A stretch of DNA of 42,458 nucleotides, taken from positions 1 to 42,458 of the forward strand of contig NZ_LMFJ01000001.1 of assembly GCF_001426755.1 (NCBI RefSeq). The letters are read 5' to 3'. The notes beneath the pieces are model-generated. The model was not told where the DNA came from. It worked only from the letters and a program-made list of their open reading frames with translations, and searched no databases. Below are positions 24,275-33,517 of this stretch, piece after piece. This DNA comes from Aeromicrobium sp. Root495. Lineage in GTDB: Bacteria; Actinomycetota; Actinomycetes; Propionibacteriales; Nocardioidaceae. Made by a program: the position numbers and the translations under genes. Every line of letters begins with the position of its first letter. Positions within the stretch are counted from its first letter, which is position 1.

Positions 24275-24631
24275 GTGCGGCGCACCGTGGAGGAGGAGTC
24301 CGGCATGGTCACGGCCGAGATGGCGGTCATCGCGCCGTTCGGCGTCGTGTTCACCTTCCTGCTCGCCTGGGTGGTCGCGCTCGGGCTCACCCAGGTCCAG
24401 CTCACCGATGCAGCCCGGGAGGCGGCCCGGCTGGTGGCGCGTGGCGAGTCCGTCGGAGCGGCCGCGGACGTGGCCCGTCGAGGTGCGCCCGCAGGAGCGG
24501 CCGTCCGGGTCGAGCGCTCTGACGGGATGGTCACGGTGCAGGTGAGCGTGCGGCGCGGCCTGCCCTTCCTGCCGCACGTGGGGTCGCGGAGGCTCGAGGC
24601 CCGGGCGGTCTCTGCGCAGGAGGATCCGTGA
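24275..24631 (+). CDS. tadE: TadE-like pseudopilin
   Basis: A 118-residue protein. EESGMVTAEMAVIAPFGVVFTFLLAWVVALGL is the TadE signature, with Gly-Met and Glu+5 followed by a single membrane helix. The rest is an extracytoplasmic domain with DAAREAARLVARGE. GTG at 24275 follows the previous stop by 3 nt. TadE proteins are minor pilins of the Flp system. The GTGA overlap couples it to the next gene. Confidence 0.85.
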   Translation: MRRTVEEESGMVTAEMAVIAPFGVVFTFLLAWVVALGLTQVQLTDAAREAARLVARGESVGAAADVARRGAPAGAAVRVERSDGMVTVQVSVRRGLPFLPHVGSRRLEARAVSAQEDP

Positions 24632-24996
24632 GGTCGGCGGGCCGGCACGGCGACGCGGGCAGCGTGACCGTGCACGCCATCGCCGTGGGCGTGGTGCTGG
24701 GCCTGCTCGCTGCGGTCGTCCTCCAGGCCGCGCTGCTCGTCCGGATGAAGCATCGGGTGGCGGCGGCCGCCGACCTGGCCGCGCTGGCCGGGGCACAGGC
24801 CTCGCTCTCGGGCGACGACGGGTGCCGTGCAGCGCGGGAGGTGGCCCGGCAGAACGACGCCGTGCTGTCGCGTTGTCGGATGGACCTCGACGTCGCCACC
24901 GTGACGGCCCGTCTCGTCAGCGGCTCGTGGTGGGAGCGGCGCTGGGTCAGCGAGGTCGACGCGCGCGCGGCTCCGACCGACTACGCGCCGCCGTGA
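24628..24996 (+). CDS. Rv3654c-like TadE/TadG-related secreted protein
   Basis: A 122-residue protein of the Rv3654c family. GDAGSVTVHAIAVGVVLGLLAAVVLQAALLV gives one membrane helix, followed by the hallmark RMKHRVAAAADLAALAGAQA and a domain with two Cys (GCRAAREVA and SRCRMDL) that may form a disulphide. It is the last gene of the Tad operon; its 3' end overlaps the convergent EamA gene by 16 bp. Confidence 0.8.
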   Translation: MRSAGRHGDAGSVTVHAIAVGVVLGLLAAVVLQAALLVRMKHRVAAAADLAALAGAQASLSGDDGCRAAREVARQNDAVLSRCRMDLDVATVTARLVSGSWWERRWVSEVDARAAPTDYAPP

Positions 24997-25991
24997 GGGG
25001 TCGGTGGAGCAGTCGCCTCGGGGACGGGCTCGGGCGTGGCGTCGGCGGCGGGCTCGCCGGCCTTCACCACCACCACGCCCACCACCACGAGCGCACCGCC
25101 CACGAGCTGGATTCCTTGGGGCAGCTGGTCGAGGAGGAGCCAGGCCCAGAGCAGACCGGCCAGGACCTCGCTCAGGGCGATAAAGGAGGCCAGCCGCGAC
25201 CCCAGTCGACGCGACGCCTCGATGCCGGTGAGGTACGCGACGGCGGCGGTCAGCACGCCCAGAGCGAGGACGGGACCCCACCAGGGCACCGTGGTCCCGC
25301 GGTACGTGAGGTCGGCCGTCGCGGCGGAGAACGGCACCAGCCCGGCGACGCCCGCCGCGGTGAGGGCCACTGCGCCCACCGCGAGCCCACCCGACGCCAG
25401 GGCGGCTGCGGGGATGCCGTGGCTCTCGTCGGACGACATGACGAAGTAGGTGGCCGCGCCCACCATGGCCCCCAGGGCCCAGAGGAGCCCGACCGCCGAC
25501 AACGAGACGCCGCCCCCGCCCAGCAGGTCGAGCACGAGCACCAGCCCGGCGGCGGCCACGGCCGCTCCGACGACCGTGAGCCGGTGCGGCCGCTGGCCGT
25601 GCCGCAGCCACAAGAACACGACGATGGCCACGGGGGCGGTGTACTCCACGAGGAGGGCCACGCCCACGTCGAGGTGCAGGACCGCGTTGAAGAACGCCAG
25701 CTGGCACCCCGCCACCGGAACGAGGCCGTAGACGAGCAGGGTCCGCCATCCGCTCACCATCACCCCCCACCGACCGCGCAGCTGGGTCACCGCCCACGGC
25801 GCGAGGGCGAGGGAGGCGATCGCCACGCGGGCGGCCACCGCGGCCGCCGGGGACCATCCCGCGTCCATGAGCCCTCGCCCGAGGGGGCCGGAGAGCCCGA
25901 AGGAGGCGGCCGACACGACGGCCAGCACCAGGCCGGTGCTCGCCCGGGACCGGGCGCGGACCTCGGCAGTGTCATGGGTCAAGCGGTTCAT
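24981..25991 (-). CDS. EamA family (DMT superfamily) transporter
   Basis: A 336-residue membrane protein with two EamA repeats of five helices each: repeat 1 from GLVLAVVSAASFGLSGPLGRGLM to VVFLWLRH, repeat 2 from AVGLLWALGAMVGAATYFV to GALVVVGVVVV. A Pro/Ala-rich cytoplasmic tail follows. These carriers export amino acids or metabolites; the substrate cannot be read. Its promoter has a consensus TTGACA -35 that overlaps the start region of the divergent CGNR regulator, suggesting joint control. Confidence 0.87.
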   Translation of the reverse strand: MNRLTHDTAEVRARSRASTGLVLAVVSAASFGLSGPLGRGLMDAGWSPAAAVAARVAIASLALAPWAVTQLRGRWGVMVSGWRTLLVYGLVPVAGCQLAFFNAVLHLDVGVALLVEYTAPVAIVVFLWLRHGQRPHRLTVVGAAVAAAGLVLVLDLLGGGGVSLSAVGLLWALGAMVGAATYFVMSSDESHGIPAAALASGGLAVGAVALTAAGVAGLVPFSAATADLTYRGTTVPWWGPVLALGVLTAAVAYLTGIEASRRLGSRLASFIALSEVLAGLLWAWLLLDQLPQGIQLVGGALVVVGVVVVKAGEPAADATPEPVPEATAPPTPHGGA

Positions 25992-25999
25992 GGGTCATG

Positions 26000-26029
26000 A
26001 CGGTACGGTCGTCCGGTGTAAGGTGTCAA
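26000..26029. promoter_or_regulatory. Overlapping divergent promoters of EamA and CGNR genes
   Basis: Leftward: perfect -35 TTGACA (26029-26024), 18-bp spacer, -10 TACCGT (26005-26000), ATG eight bases on. Rightward: -10 TAAGGT (26019-26024), six bases, ATG at 26031. The leftward -35 overlaps the rightward initiation site, so the two polymerases cannot bind at once. Confidence 0.65.
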
Positions 26030-26030
26030 C

Positions 26031-26561
26031 ATGGTCTTCGCCCATGACGTCGAGGTGGCTCTCCAGGCGGCCGCGTTCCTGGTGAACTCCGCGGAGGAGC
26101 CCGAGACGCTCGACTCCGTGGCGCAGCTCGACGCCTTCATGGCGGCCTACGCGTACACCGGTCGGCACGACCGCACGCAGGCCGAGCTGCTCGCGGTGCA
26201 GACCGTCCGGCCGCGACTGCGATCGCTCCTCCTGGCCGAGCGCGACGACGCAGTCGAGCTGGTCAACGAGGTGCTGGCCGAGCATCGTGCGGTGCCCCGT
26301 CTGGTGCGTCACGACGACTGGGACTGGCACCTCCATGCCGTGCAGGAGGACTGGCCGCTGGCCGACCGGATCCTCGTGGAGACGGCGATGGCCGTCGTCG
26401 ACGTCGTGCGCCAGGACGAGTCCAGCCGGTTCGGGGTGTGCCAGGACGACACCTGCGAGGGCGTCGTGGTGGACCTCTCGCGCAACCGCTCGCGCCGCTA
26501 CTGCAGCACGGCGTGTGGCAACCGCAACGCCGTGGCCGCCTACCGCGCGCGTCAGTCCTGA
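26031..26561 (+). CDS. CGNR zinc-finger domain protein (ABATE-type regulator)
   Basis: A 176-residue protein. The C-terminal CGNR finger is complete: [38 protein letters not shown], with the four zinc-binding Cys and the CGNR signature. The N-terminal helical domain (residues 1-135) is of the ginkgo/ABATE type. Such proteins are presumed DNA-binding stress regulators. It is leaderless and divergent from the EamA exporter over shared promoter DNA, so control of the exporter is likely (inference). Its end overlaps the helicase gene by 10 bp. Confidence 0.87.
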   Translation: MVFAHDVEVALQAAAFLVNSAEEPETLDSVAQLDAFMAAYAYTGRHDRTQAELLAVQTVRPRLRSLLLAERDDAVELVNEVLAEHRAVPRLVRHDDWDWHLHAVQEDWPLADRILVETAMAVVDVVRQDESSRFGVCQDDTCEGVVVDLSRNRSRRYCSTACGNRNAVAAYRARQS

Positions 26562-28870
26562 CTCGCGGGCGCGGCCTCAGGGGAGGGTGCGTCTCGCAGG
26601 ACCCGGTCCAGGAGCGCCACCGCTCCTGCCTTGTCCAGAGGCTCGTTCCCGTTGCCGCACTTGGGTGACTGGACGCACGAAGGGCAGCCCGTCAGGCACT
26701 CGCACGCGGCGATGGCGTCGCGGGTCACCCGCAGCCAGTGCACCACCACGTCGTAGCCGCGCTCGGCGAACCCGGCCCCGCCCGGATGTCCGTCGTGCAC
26801 GAACACGGTGAGCCGGCCGGTGTCGGCGTGGAGCGCCGTGGAGAGACCGCCGAGGTCCCACCGGTCGCACGTGGCGAGCAGGGGGAGGAGGCCGATGGAG
26901 GCGTGCTCGGCGGCGTGGGCCGCGCCGGGGACGTCGGCGCCGGCAAGGGTCTGCTCCACGGCGTCGGGCGACAGGGTCCACCAGACGGCGCTCGTGCGGA
27001 GCGTGCGCTCGGGGAGGTCGAGCGGCTCCTCGGAGAGCAGGCGTCCGTCATGTGCTCGGCGGGCGAACGAGACCACCTGGCTGGTGACGTCGACCATCCC
27101 GAAGGACACCTCGACCTCGCCCCAGGACCGGGTGCGCTCCGTGGACACGATCGTGACCTCGCTCTGCGAGGACGCCGACGTGGTGTGGTCGGGGACCTCC
27201 GCGTGCACCACGGCGACCGACTCGTCGGGGTCGTAGTCGTCCACGACGTACGGCTCCCCCTGGTGGACGTACACGGCGGCGGTGTGGACCGTGGCGTCGG
27301 CCGATCCGGCGTCGACCGTGCCGACGAGGCGCCCCGTGGGCCCGTCGACGATCTGCACCGGCCGTCCTCCGGCCGAGCGGAGGTCGGCGAGGGCCGCGGC
27401 ACGGTCGCGCCGGGTCCAGAACCACCCGGCCTGGCGCCGACGCAGCCAGCCCGCCTGCTCGAGCGCCTGGACACCCTCCGCTGCGCGGGGTCCGAACAGG
27501 GGGAGGTCGGCCTCGGTGAGCGGGAGCTCCTGGGCGGCGGCCGCGAGGTGCGGTCCGAGGACGTAGGGGTTGTCGGGGTCGAACACGGTGGCCTCGACGG
27601 GCGCGTGCAGCAGCGCCTCGGGGTGGTGCACGAGATAGGTGTCGAGCGGCTCGTCGCGGGCCACGAGGATGCCGAGGGACCGCTGCCCCGACCGGCCGGC
27701 GCGTCCGAGCTGCTGCCAGAACGCGGCCCGGGTGCCGGGGAACCCGACGCTCACGACGGCGTCGAGCCCGGCGACGTCGATGCCCAGCTCGAGGGCGTTG
27801 GTGGAGGCCAGGCCGAGGAGGTCACCGGAGCGGAGCCGGTCCTCCAGCGCCCGCCGCTCCTCCGGGAGGTAGCCGCCGCGGTAGGTGGCCACCCGGCCGC
27901 GGAGCTCGGGATGCACCTCGTCGAGCCGACGCTGCGCGGACAGGGCCACCTGCTCGGCGCCTCGGCGCGAGCGCACGAAGACGAGTGTCCGGGTGCCGCC
28001 GACGACCAGGTCGGTGAGCAGCTCGGCGGCCTCGGTGGTGGCCGACCTGCGGGTCGGCGGCTGGCTGGGGTGCGCGGCGCCGACGAGCGGAGGTTCCCAG
28101 AGCGCGACGTCGCGCCCCGCGTGGGGGGACGCGTCGTCGGTGACGGCCTCGACGGGGAGGCCCGTGAGTCGCCCCGCGGAGACGGCCGGGTCGGCGATGG
28201 TGGCCGAGGACAGGATGAAGACGGGGTCGGCGCCGTAGTGCGCGCAGACCCGTCGGAGCCGTCGGAGCACGTGGGCCACGTGCGCGCCGAACACGCCTCG
28301 GTAGTGGTGTGCCTCGTCGATCACGACGTAGCGGAGCCCGGCGAAGAACCGGCTCCACCGAGGGTGCGTGGGCAGCAGCGAGTGGTGCAGCGTGTCGGGG
28401 TTGGTGAGCACGTAGTCGGCGTGGTCGCGCGCCCACGCGCGCTCCTCGCGGGAGTTGTCGCCGTCGACCGTGGCGAACCGACCCAGCGTGGCGGCGGGCC
28501 CGAGCCGACGCAGCTGGTCGCCGGCCAGGGCCTTGGTGGGCGCGAGGTACAGCGTGGTGGGCGCGCGGAAGCCGTGCAGCGCGGCGCCCTCGCGGCCACG
28601 GGCCAGGGCGTCGAGCGCCGGGACCTGGAAGACGAGCGACTTGCCCGACGCCGTCCCGGTGGCCACCACGACGTGCCGTCCGGCCCGTACGTGGTGCAGC
28701 GCCTCGGCCTGGTGGCCCCACAGCGCGTCGACGCCCTCGGCCTCGAAGACGGCTCGCACCCGGGGGTCGACCCAGTCGGGCCATGGCTCCACCACCGCGT
28801 CCCGGGCAGGCACCTGCTCCAGGTGGGTGACGCGGTCCGCATGACGGGCCAGCAGGTCGTCGGGACGCAC
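26552..28870 (-). CDS. DEAD/DEAH-box helicase with C-terminal DUF1998 (MrfA/Hrq1-like)
   Basis: A 772-residue superfamily 2 helicase. Motif [14 protein letters not shown] and Ia [12 protein letters not shown] near residues 70-115, motif [15 protein letters not shown], motif [11 protein letters not shown], motif [16 protein letters not shown] and motif [13 protein letters not shown]. The C-terminal DUF1998 region ends in a four-Cys cluster ([17 protein letters not shown]) that may hold zinc. Relatives include mycobacterial Rv3649 and Bacillus MrfA, which works in mitomycin C crosslink repair. The GTG at 28870 has GGGAGG seven bases upstream; the longer open frame runs antisense into bldG. Divergent bldG and the nearby hppA/topA genes are conserved neighbours in Streptomyces. 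Confidence 0.88.
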   Translation of the reverse strand: MRPDDLLARHADRVTHLEQVPARDAVVEPWPDWVDPRVRAVFEAEGVDALWGHQAEALHHVRAGRHVVVATGTASGKSLVFQVPALDALARGREGAALHGFRAPTTLYLAPTKALAGDQLRRLGPAATLGRFATVDGDNSREERAWARDHADYVLTNPDTLHHSLLPTHPRWSRFFAGLRYVVIDEAHHYRGVFGAHVAHVLRRLRRVCAHYGADPVFILSSATIADPAVSAGRLTGLPVEAVTDDASPHAGRDVALWEPPLVGAAHPSQPPTRRSATTEAAELLTDLVVGGTRTLVFVRSRRGAEQVALSAQRRLDEVHPELRGRVATYRGGYLPEERRALEDRLRSGDLLGLASTNALELGIDVAGLDAVVSVGFPGTRAAFWQQLGRAGRSGQRSLGILVARDEPLDTYLVHHPEALLHAPVEATVFDPDNPYVLGPHLAAAAQELPLTEADLPLFGPRAAEGVQALEQAGWLRRRQAGWFWTRRDRAAALADLRSAGGRPVQIVDGPTGRLVGTVDAGSADATVHTAAVYVHQGEPYVVDDYDPDESVAVVHAEVPDHTTSASSQSEVTIVSTERTRSWGEVEVSFGMVDVTSQVVSFARRAHDGRLLSEEPLDLPERTLRTSAVWWTLSPDAVEQTLAGADVPGAAHAAEHASIGLLPLLATCDRWDLGGLSTALHADTGRLTVFVHDGHPGGAGFAERGYDVVVHWLRVTRDAIAACECLTGCPSCVQSPKCGNGNEPLDKAGAVALLDRVLRDAPSPEAAPASQD

Positions 28871-28966
28871 CCCGTCATCCTCCCACTGGCGACCCAGCGC
28901 GACGCGAGACGGCGAGAGGCAGGGCGTGGCACCGCGTGGTTGAATCGGTCGCACAGGAGGAATCCG

Positions 28967-29308
28967 ATGGATCTGGCACTCGCCACCCGTTCCGCACCAC
29001 CGTTCGAGATCATCGAGGTCGGTGGGGAGATCGACGTTTACACCGCTCCGCGCCTGCGCGAGGCGGTCGTCGAGGCCGTCGACCGCGGTGCCACGCGCCT
29101 CGTCATCGACGTCGAGAAGGTCGACTTCCTGGACTCCACGGGCCTCGGCGTCCTCGTCGGCGCTCTCAAGCGCGTGCGGGCCGACGGTGGCTCGCTCGAC
29201 ATCGTGTGCACGCAGGAGCGCATCCTCAAGATCTTCCAGATCACCGGCCTCGACAAGGTCTTCGGTCTGCACGCCTCGGTCGACGAGGCCCGCGCCGCGC
29301 GTCCCTGA
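28967..29308 (+). CDS. bldG: BldG-like anti-sigma factor antagonist (STAS domain)
   Basis: A 113-residue STAS protein. [34 protein letters not shown] (phosphoacceptor Ser57) and [17 protein letters not shown] match the Streptomyces BldG pattern. Unphosphorylated protein binds anti-sigma kinases and frees a sigma factor; in Streptomyces BldG controls development and stress responses. CAGGAGG lies 7 nt before the ATG. It is divergent from the helicase, as in Streptomyces. A short CCCC/GGGG hairpin follows the stop codon. Confidence 0.88.
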   Translation: MDLALATRSAPPFEIIEVGGEIDVYTAPRLREAVVEAVDRGATRLVIDVEKVDFLDSTGLGVLVGALKRVRADGGSLDIVCTQERILKIFQITGLDKVFGLHASVDEARAARP

Positions 29309-29443
29309 CCCCGCTGTCGGGGGCCTGGATGGTTGCTGTGGGCCTGTCCGCATGCTGACCCCGGTGTCGCGTGCGTCACACTCTCGTGGTTGGTTGGGTC
29401 GCGGTAACCCCGTGTGCACATCCCTTGACCACTGGAGGAACTC

Positions 29444-31870
29444 ATGGCCAACGCAACGTTCGTTGCGGCTGCCGAGGACATCTCCCTGTCGGGCACGAAC
29501 ACGACGTACGTCGCGATCGTGGCCGGCATCGGTGTCCTAGCACTCGTCTTCGCGGCTCTCTTCCGCTCCCAGGTCCTCGCAGCTGACGAGGGGACCGAGC
29601 GGATGCGGGAGATCGGCCAGGCCGTCCAGGAGGGCGCCACCGCCTTCTTGACGCGACAGTTCAAGACCCTCGCCTTCTTCGCCCTGCCCGTCGTGGTGCT
29701 GCTCTTCCTGCTCGGCAGGTTCGTGCTCGACTACGACTGGAAGGTCTCCATCGGTCAGTCGGTGGCCTTCCTCGCGGGCGCCCTGTTCTCGGCCGCCATC
29801 GGCTACCTCGGCATGTCGCTGGCCACCAAGGCCAACATGCGCGTGGCCGCCGCGGCGCAGAACGAGGGCCGCGAGCCGGCCATGCGCATCGCCTTCCGCA
29901 CGGGCGGCACCGTCGGCATGCTCACCGTGGGCCTCGGCCTGCTGGGCGCTGCGGCCGTCGTGCTGATCTACCAGGGCGACGCCCCCACCGTGCTCGAGGG
30001 CTTCGGCTTCGGTGCCGCGCTCCTCGCCATGTTCATGCGCGTCGGTGGCGGCATCTTCACCAAGGCGGCCGACGTCGGCGCCGACCTCGTGGGCAAGGTC
30101 GAGAACAACATCCCCGAGGACGACCCGCGCAACGCGGCCACGATCGCCGACAACGTGGGCGACAACGTCGGCGACTGCGCCGGCATGGCGGCCGACCTCT
30201 TCGAGTCGTACGCCGTCACCCTGGTCGCGGCGCTGATCCTCGGCTCGGTCGCGTTCGGCGAGGAGGGTCTCGTCTTCCCGCTCATCGTCCCGGCCATCGG
30301 TGCGGTCACCGCCATCCTGGGCGTCTTCCTCACCAAGCCCCGTGCGGGCGAGAGCGGCCTGACCACCATCAACCGCTCCTTCTACCTGTCGGCGGCCTTC
30401 TCCGCGGTCCTCTGCTCGGCTGCGGCCTGGTTCTACCTCCCCAGCAGCTTCGACGACCTCAAGGGCATCGACTCCAACAGCCTCGTCGCCACGGTGGCGC
30501 AGGTGGGCGGTCAGACCCCGCCCGGGCTCGACATCTCCCCGCGCGTCATCGCCATCGTCGCCGTGCTCATCGGCATCGTGCTGGCCGCGGTCATCCTGGC
30601 GCTCACGGGCTACTTCACCGGCACCGAGACGCGTCCCGTCCAGGACGTCGGCAAGACGTCGCTCACCGGAGCGGCCACCGTCATCCTCTCGGGCCTCTCG
30701 GTCGGCTTCGAGTCCGCCGTCTACACCGCCATCGTGATCGGTGCTGCCGTGTACGGCGCGTTCCTGCTCGGAGCGGGCTCGCTCACCGTGGCGCTGTTCG
30801 CAGTGGCGCTGGCGGGCTGTGGCCTCCTCACCACGGTCGGCGTGATCGTGGCCATGGACACCTTCGGTCCCGTGAGCGACAACGCGCAGGGCATCGCCGA
30901 GATGTCGGGCGACGTCGACGAGGAGGGCGCACAGATCCTCACCGAGCTCGACGCCGTGGGCAACACCACCAAGGCCATCACGAAGGGCATCGCCATCGCG
31001 ACGGCCGTCCTGGCGGCCACGGCGCTGTTCGGCTCGTTCACCGACGCCATCAAGGGGGCCGTGCAGTCCGCGGGCCTCAACGCCGAGAACGCGGCCGACA
31101 TCAACGCCGTCGAGACGTACGCCTTCAGCGGCATCCTCAACGTGGCCGACCCCAGCAACCTGGTGGGCCTGCTCATCGGTGCCGCGGTCGTGTTCCTGTT
31201 CTCGGGCCTGGCCATCAACGCCGTGGGCCGGGCGGCCGGAGCCGTGGTCTACGAGGTCCGTCGCCAGTTCCGCGAGATCCCAGGGATCATGGAGGGCACG
31301 GGTCGTCCCGAGTACGGCAAGGTCGTCGACATCTGCACGCGTGACTCGCTGCGGGAGCTCGCCACCCCGGGCATCCTGGCCATCTTCGCGCCCATCGCCG
31401 TCGGCTTCGGCCTCGGCATCGGCCCGCTGGGTGCCTACCTCGCCGGCGCCATCGGCACGGGCACGCTCATGGCCGTGTTCCTCGCCAACTCCGGTGGAGC
31501 GTGGGACAACGCCAAGAAGCTCGTCGAGGACGGCAACCACGGTGGCAAGGGATCGCCCGCCCACGAGGCGACGATCATCGGCGACACGGTCGGCGACCCG
31601 TTCAAGGACACGGCCGGTCCCGCCATCAACCCGCTGCTCAAGGTGATGAACCTGGTCGCGCTCCTCGCGGTGCCGCTCATCATCAAGTTCAGCTACGGCG
31701 ACGACCAGAACAACCTGGTGCGGTACGGCATCGCTGCCGTCTCGGTCGTCATCATCGTGACCGCGGTCTACATCTCCAAGCGTCGCCCGATCGCGATCGG
31801 CGACGACGGGGGACCGTCGGCACCGACCGTGATCGAGGAGCCCGACCCGGAGCCCGCTCCGGCGAAGTAG
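29444..31870 (+). CDS. hppA: K+-independent H+-translocating membrane pyrophosphatase
   Basis: An 808-residue, about 16-helix pump that couples PPi hydrolysis to proton export. The PPi/Mg site DVGADLVGKVENNIPEDDPRNAATIADNVGDNVGD is intact, and a second Asp-rich site (GDTVGDPFKDTAGPAINPLLK) lies near the C-terminus. GNTTKAI carries Lys510 where K+-dependent enzymes have Ala, marking the potassium-independent type. GGAGGA is about 5 nt before the ATG. Terminated by a perfect 15-bp hairpin. The unusually long N- and C-terminal extensions are common in actinobacteria. Confidence 0.95.
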   Translation: MANATFVAAAEDISLSGTNTTYVAIVAGIGVLALVFAALFRSQVLAADEGTERMREIGQAVQEGATAFLTRQFKTLAFFALPVVVLLFLLGRFVLDYDWKVSIGQSVAFLAGALFSAAIGYLGMSLATKANMRVAAAAQNEGREPAMRIAFRTGGTVGMLTVGLGLLGAAAVVLIYQGDAPTVLEGFGFGAALLAMFMRVGGGIFTKAADVGADLVGKVENNIPEDDPRNAATIADNVGDNVGDCAGMAADLFESYAVTLVAALILGSVAFGEEGLVFPLIVPAIGAVTAILGVFLTKPRAGESGLTTINRSFYLSAAFSAVLCSAAAWFYLPSSFDDLKGIDSNSLVATVAQVGGQTPPGLDISPRVIAIVAVLIGIVLAAVILALTGYFTGTETRPVQDVGKTSLTGAATVILSGLSVGFESAVYTAIVIGAAVYGAFLLGAGSLTVALFAVALAGCGLLTTVGVIVAMDTFGPVSDNAQGIAEMSGDVDEEGAQILTELDAVGNTTKAITKGIAIATAVLAATALFGSFTDAIKGAVQSAGLNAENAADINAVETYAFSGILNVADPSNLVGLLIGAAVVFLFSGLAINAVGRAAGAVVYEVRRQFREIPGIMEGTGRPEYGKVVDICTRDSLRELATPGILAIFAPIAVGFGLGIGPLGAYLAGAIGTGTLMAVFLANSGGAWDNAKKLVEDGNHGGKGSPAHEATIIGDTVGDPFKDTAGPAINPLLKVMNLVALLAVPLIIKFSYGDDQNNLVRYGIAAVSVVIIVTAVYISKRRPIAIGDDGGPSAPTVIEEPDPEPAPAK

Positions 31871-31884
31871 CGCCTCGCAGCACC

Positions 31885-31918
31885 AGGACCCCCACCGGCC
31901 GCCGCCGGTGGGGGTCCT
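31885..31918 (+). terminator. Perfect 15-bp terminator hairpin after hppA
   Basis: AGGACCCCCACCGGC pairs exactly with GCCGGTGGGGGTCCT over the loop CGCC. It begins 15 nt after the hppA stop and is followed by the modest pyrimidine tail GCCGTTCT. Confidence 0.8.
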
Positions 31919-31940
31919 GCCGTTCTGACAGGGTGAAGGG

Positions 31941-33389
31941 ATGATCGACCAGCTGCGCGACCGGCTCCGCCAGACCGGCTTCACGGTGGACGGGGTCTTC
32001 GGGCTTCTCGGCGCCGACGCCCATCACGCCCTGGGTCGCAACGAGACCACCCCGGCGCGTCGCGCGACGGCCGACGGGTCGCCGCTCGCCACGGTGGTGC
32101 GTCTCTTCCAGCTGCAGCTGTCCGTGCCCCGCGACGACGCCGAGCGTGCCCTGCCGGGACTCGTCGACGCGCTGGTCGCCGCCGAGGTCCTGGCCGTCTC
32201 GGGAGGCGAGGTCCGCGCGCTCGTCGACGTCCGTCCCTACGGAGACGAGGGTCACGACTGGTGGGTCGTCGCCGACCTCACGCCGGGCCTCGACCAGCAG
32301 CCCGTCGAGGTGGGGTCCGAGCACGTGCTGGGCATCAGTGAGGCGTCCAACAGCCTCGCGCAGCTGACCCGACGCGACCCGGTGGCCCGGGCGCTCGACC
32401 TCGGCACGGGGTGCGGCGTGCAGGCCCTGCATCTCTCCACCCACGCCGACGCCGTCGTGGCCACCGACGTCAACCCGCGGGCCCTGTGGGCGGCCCGCCT
32501 CACCGCCGCCCTCAACGGCGTCGACGTCGACGTCCGCGACGGCAGCCTCTACGAGCCGGTGGCGGGCGAGCGCTTCGACCTCATCACCACCAACCCGCCG
32601 TTCGTCGTCTCGCCGCCCAGCGAGGAACGACTCGTCTACCGCGAGACGTCGTTCCCGGGCGACGACGTCGTGCGCCGCGTGGTGCAGGGCTCGGCCGACC
32701 ACCTCGAGCCCGGTGGCTGGTGCCAGGTGCTGGCGGCCTGGGTCCACGCCGACGGCCAGCCGTGGGAGGAACGACTGTCCGGCTGGGTCGCGCCCACGGG
32801 GCTCGACGCCTGGGTGCTGCAGCGTGAGGTCCTCGACCTGGCGTCCTACACCGAGATGTGGCTCGCCGACGCCGGCGCTCGCCACCGTCCCGACTACGTG
32901 GAGCAGTACGACCGCTGGCTCTCGTGGTTCACCGAGCAGGGCGTGGAGGCGATGGGCTTCGGCTGGATCCAGCTGCGTCGCGCCGACCGCGCCGTCCCGT
33001 CGGTCCGGGTGGAGTCCTGGCCGTACGAGGTCGTGCAGCCCATGGCCCCGCACGTCACGGCGTGGGGGGATCGGACCGACGCCCTCGCCGACGGCGACGT
33101 GCTGGACCGCGCCTGGCGCCAGGCCGACGGTCTGGTCCAGGACACCTACGGACGCGCGGGCGCGAGCGATCCCGAGCGCATCGTCGCGCGGCTCACGTCG
33201 GGTCCGTGCCGCACCGCCTCGCTCGACACCGTCGAGGCCGGTCTCGTGGGCGCGAGTGACGGCGACCTCACGGCCGGCCAGCTCCTCGAGGCCATCGCCG
33301 GGCTGCTGGGCGAGGACGCGAGCGAGGTCCGCGAGAGGTACCGCCCGAGCGTCCGGACCCTCGTCGAGGAGGGCTTCCTCACCCCCTGA
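31941..33389 (+). CDS. N6/N5-type class I methyltransferase (NPPF motif)
   Basis: A 482-residue protein. A helical N-terminal domain of about 125 residues precedes a core with ALDLGTGCGVQALHL (motif I) and DLITTNPPFVVSPP (motif IV), the NPPF/NPPY signature of enzymes that methylate amide or amino nitrogens (PrmC, RsmC, HemK relatives). The C-terminal third is specific to the actinobacterial family found beside topA in Streptomyces and contains no motif I know. The target could be rRNA, DNA or a protein glutamine. A GAAGGG sequence directly touches the ATG. A 63-bp palindrome starts 11 bp after its stop. Confidence 0.78.
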   Translation: MIDQLRDRLRQTGFTVDGVFGLLGADAHHALGRNETTPARRATADGSPLATVVRLFQLQLSVPRDDAERALPGLVDALVAAEVLAVSGGEVRALVDVRPYGDEGHDWWVVADLTPGLDQQPVEVGSEHVLGISEASNSLAQLTRRDPVARALDLGTGCGVQALHLSTHADAVVATDVNPRALWAARLTAALNGVDVDVRDGSLYEPVAGERFDLITTNPPFVVSPPSEERLVYRETSFPGDDVVRRVVQGSADHLEPGGWCQVLAAWVHADGQPWEERLSGWVAPTGLDAWVLQREVLDLASYTEMWLADAGARHRPDYVEQYDRWLSWFTEQGVEAMGFGWIQLRRADRAVPSVRVESWPYEVVQPMAPHVTAWGDRTDALADGDVLDRAWRQADGLVQDTYGRAGASDPERIVARLTSGPCRTASLDTVEAGLVGASDGDLTAGQLLEAIAGLLGEDASEVRERYRPSVRTLVEEGFLTP

Positions 33390-33400
33390 CCCCCGGCCCC

Positions 33401-33463
33401 CGCTGAGTGTGACGTTTGCGGGCCTGGAAAGGCCCATTCGCCCCGCAAACGTCACACTCAGCG
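33401..33463. repeat. 63-bp palindromic element, copy 1
   Basis: Perfect inverted 22-nt arms (33401-33422 and 33442-33463; each starts CGCTGAGTGTGACG on its own strand) enclose a 19-nt loop. Copy 2 at 34478-34540 has identical arms and a loop identical at 14 of 19 positions, in the same orientation. It may act as a terminator after the methyltransferase gene and is likely a dispersed REP-like repeat of this genome. Confidence 0.85.
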
Positions 33464-33517
33464 AGGTGTGGACGGTGGGCTCGCCCTTCGGACGGATGGT
33501 CGGGAGCATCACCGTCC

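Noticed and set aside
26738..29308. An 856-codon plus-strand frame
   Set aside because: Antisense shadow of the helicase; its only meaningful part is the last 113 codons, which are bldG with its own ribosome-binding site at 28967.
29537..31984. An 815-codon minus-strand frame
   Set aside because: Antisense to the unmistakable hppA gene, with Asp/Glu/Arg/Gly-rich noise.
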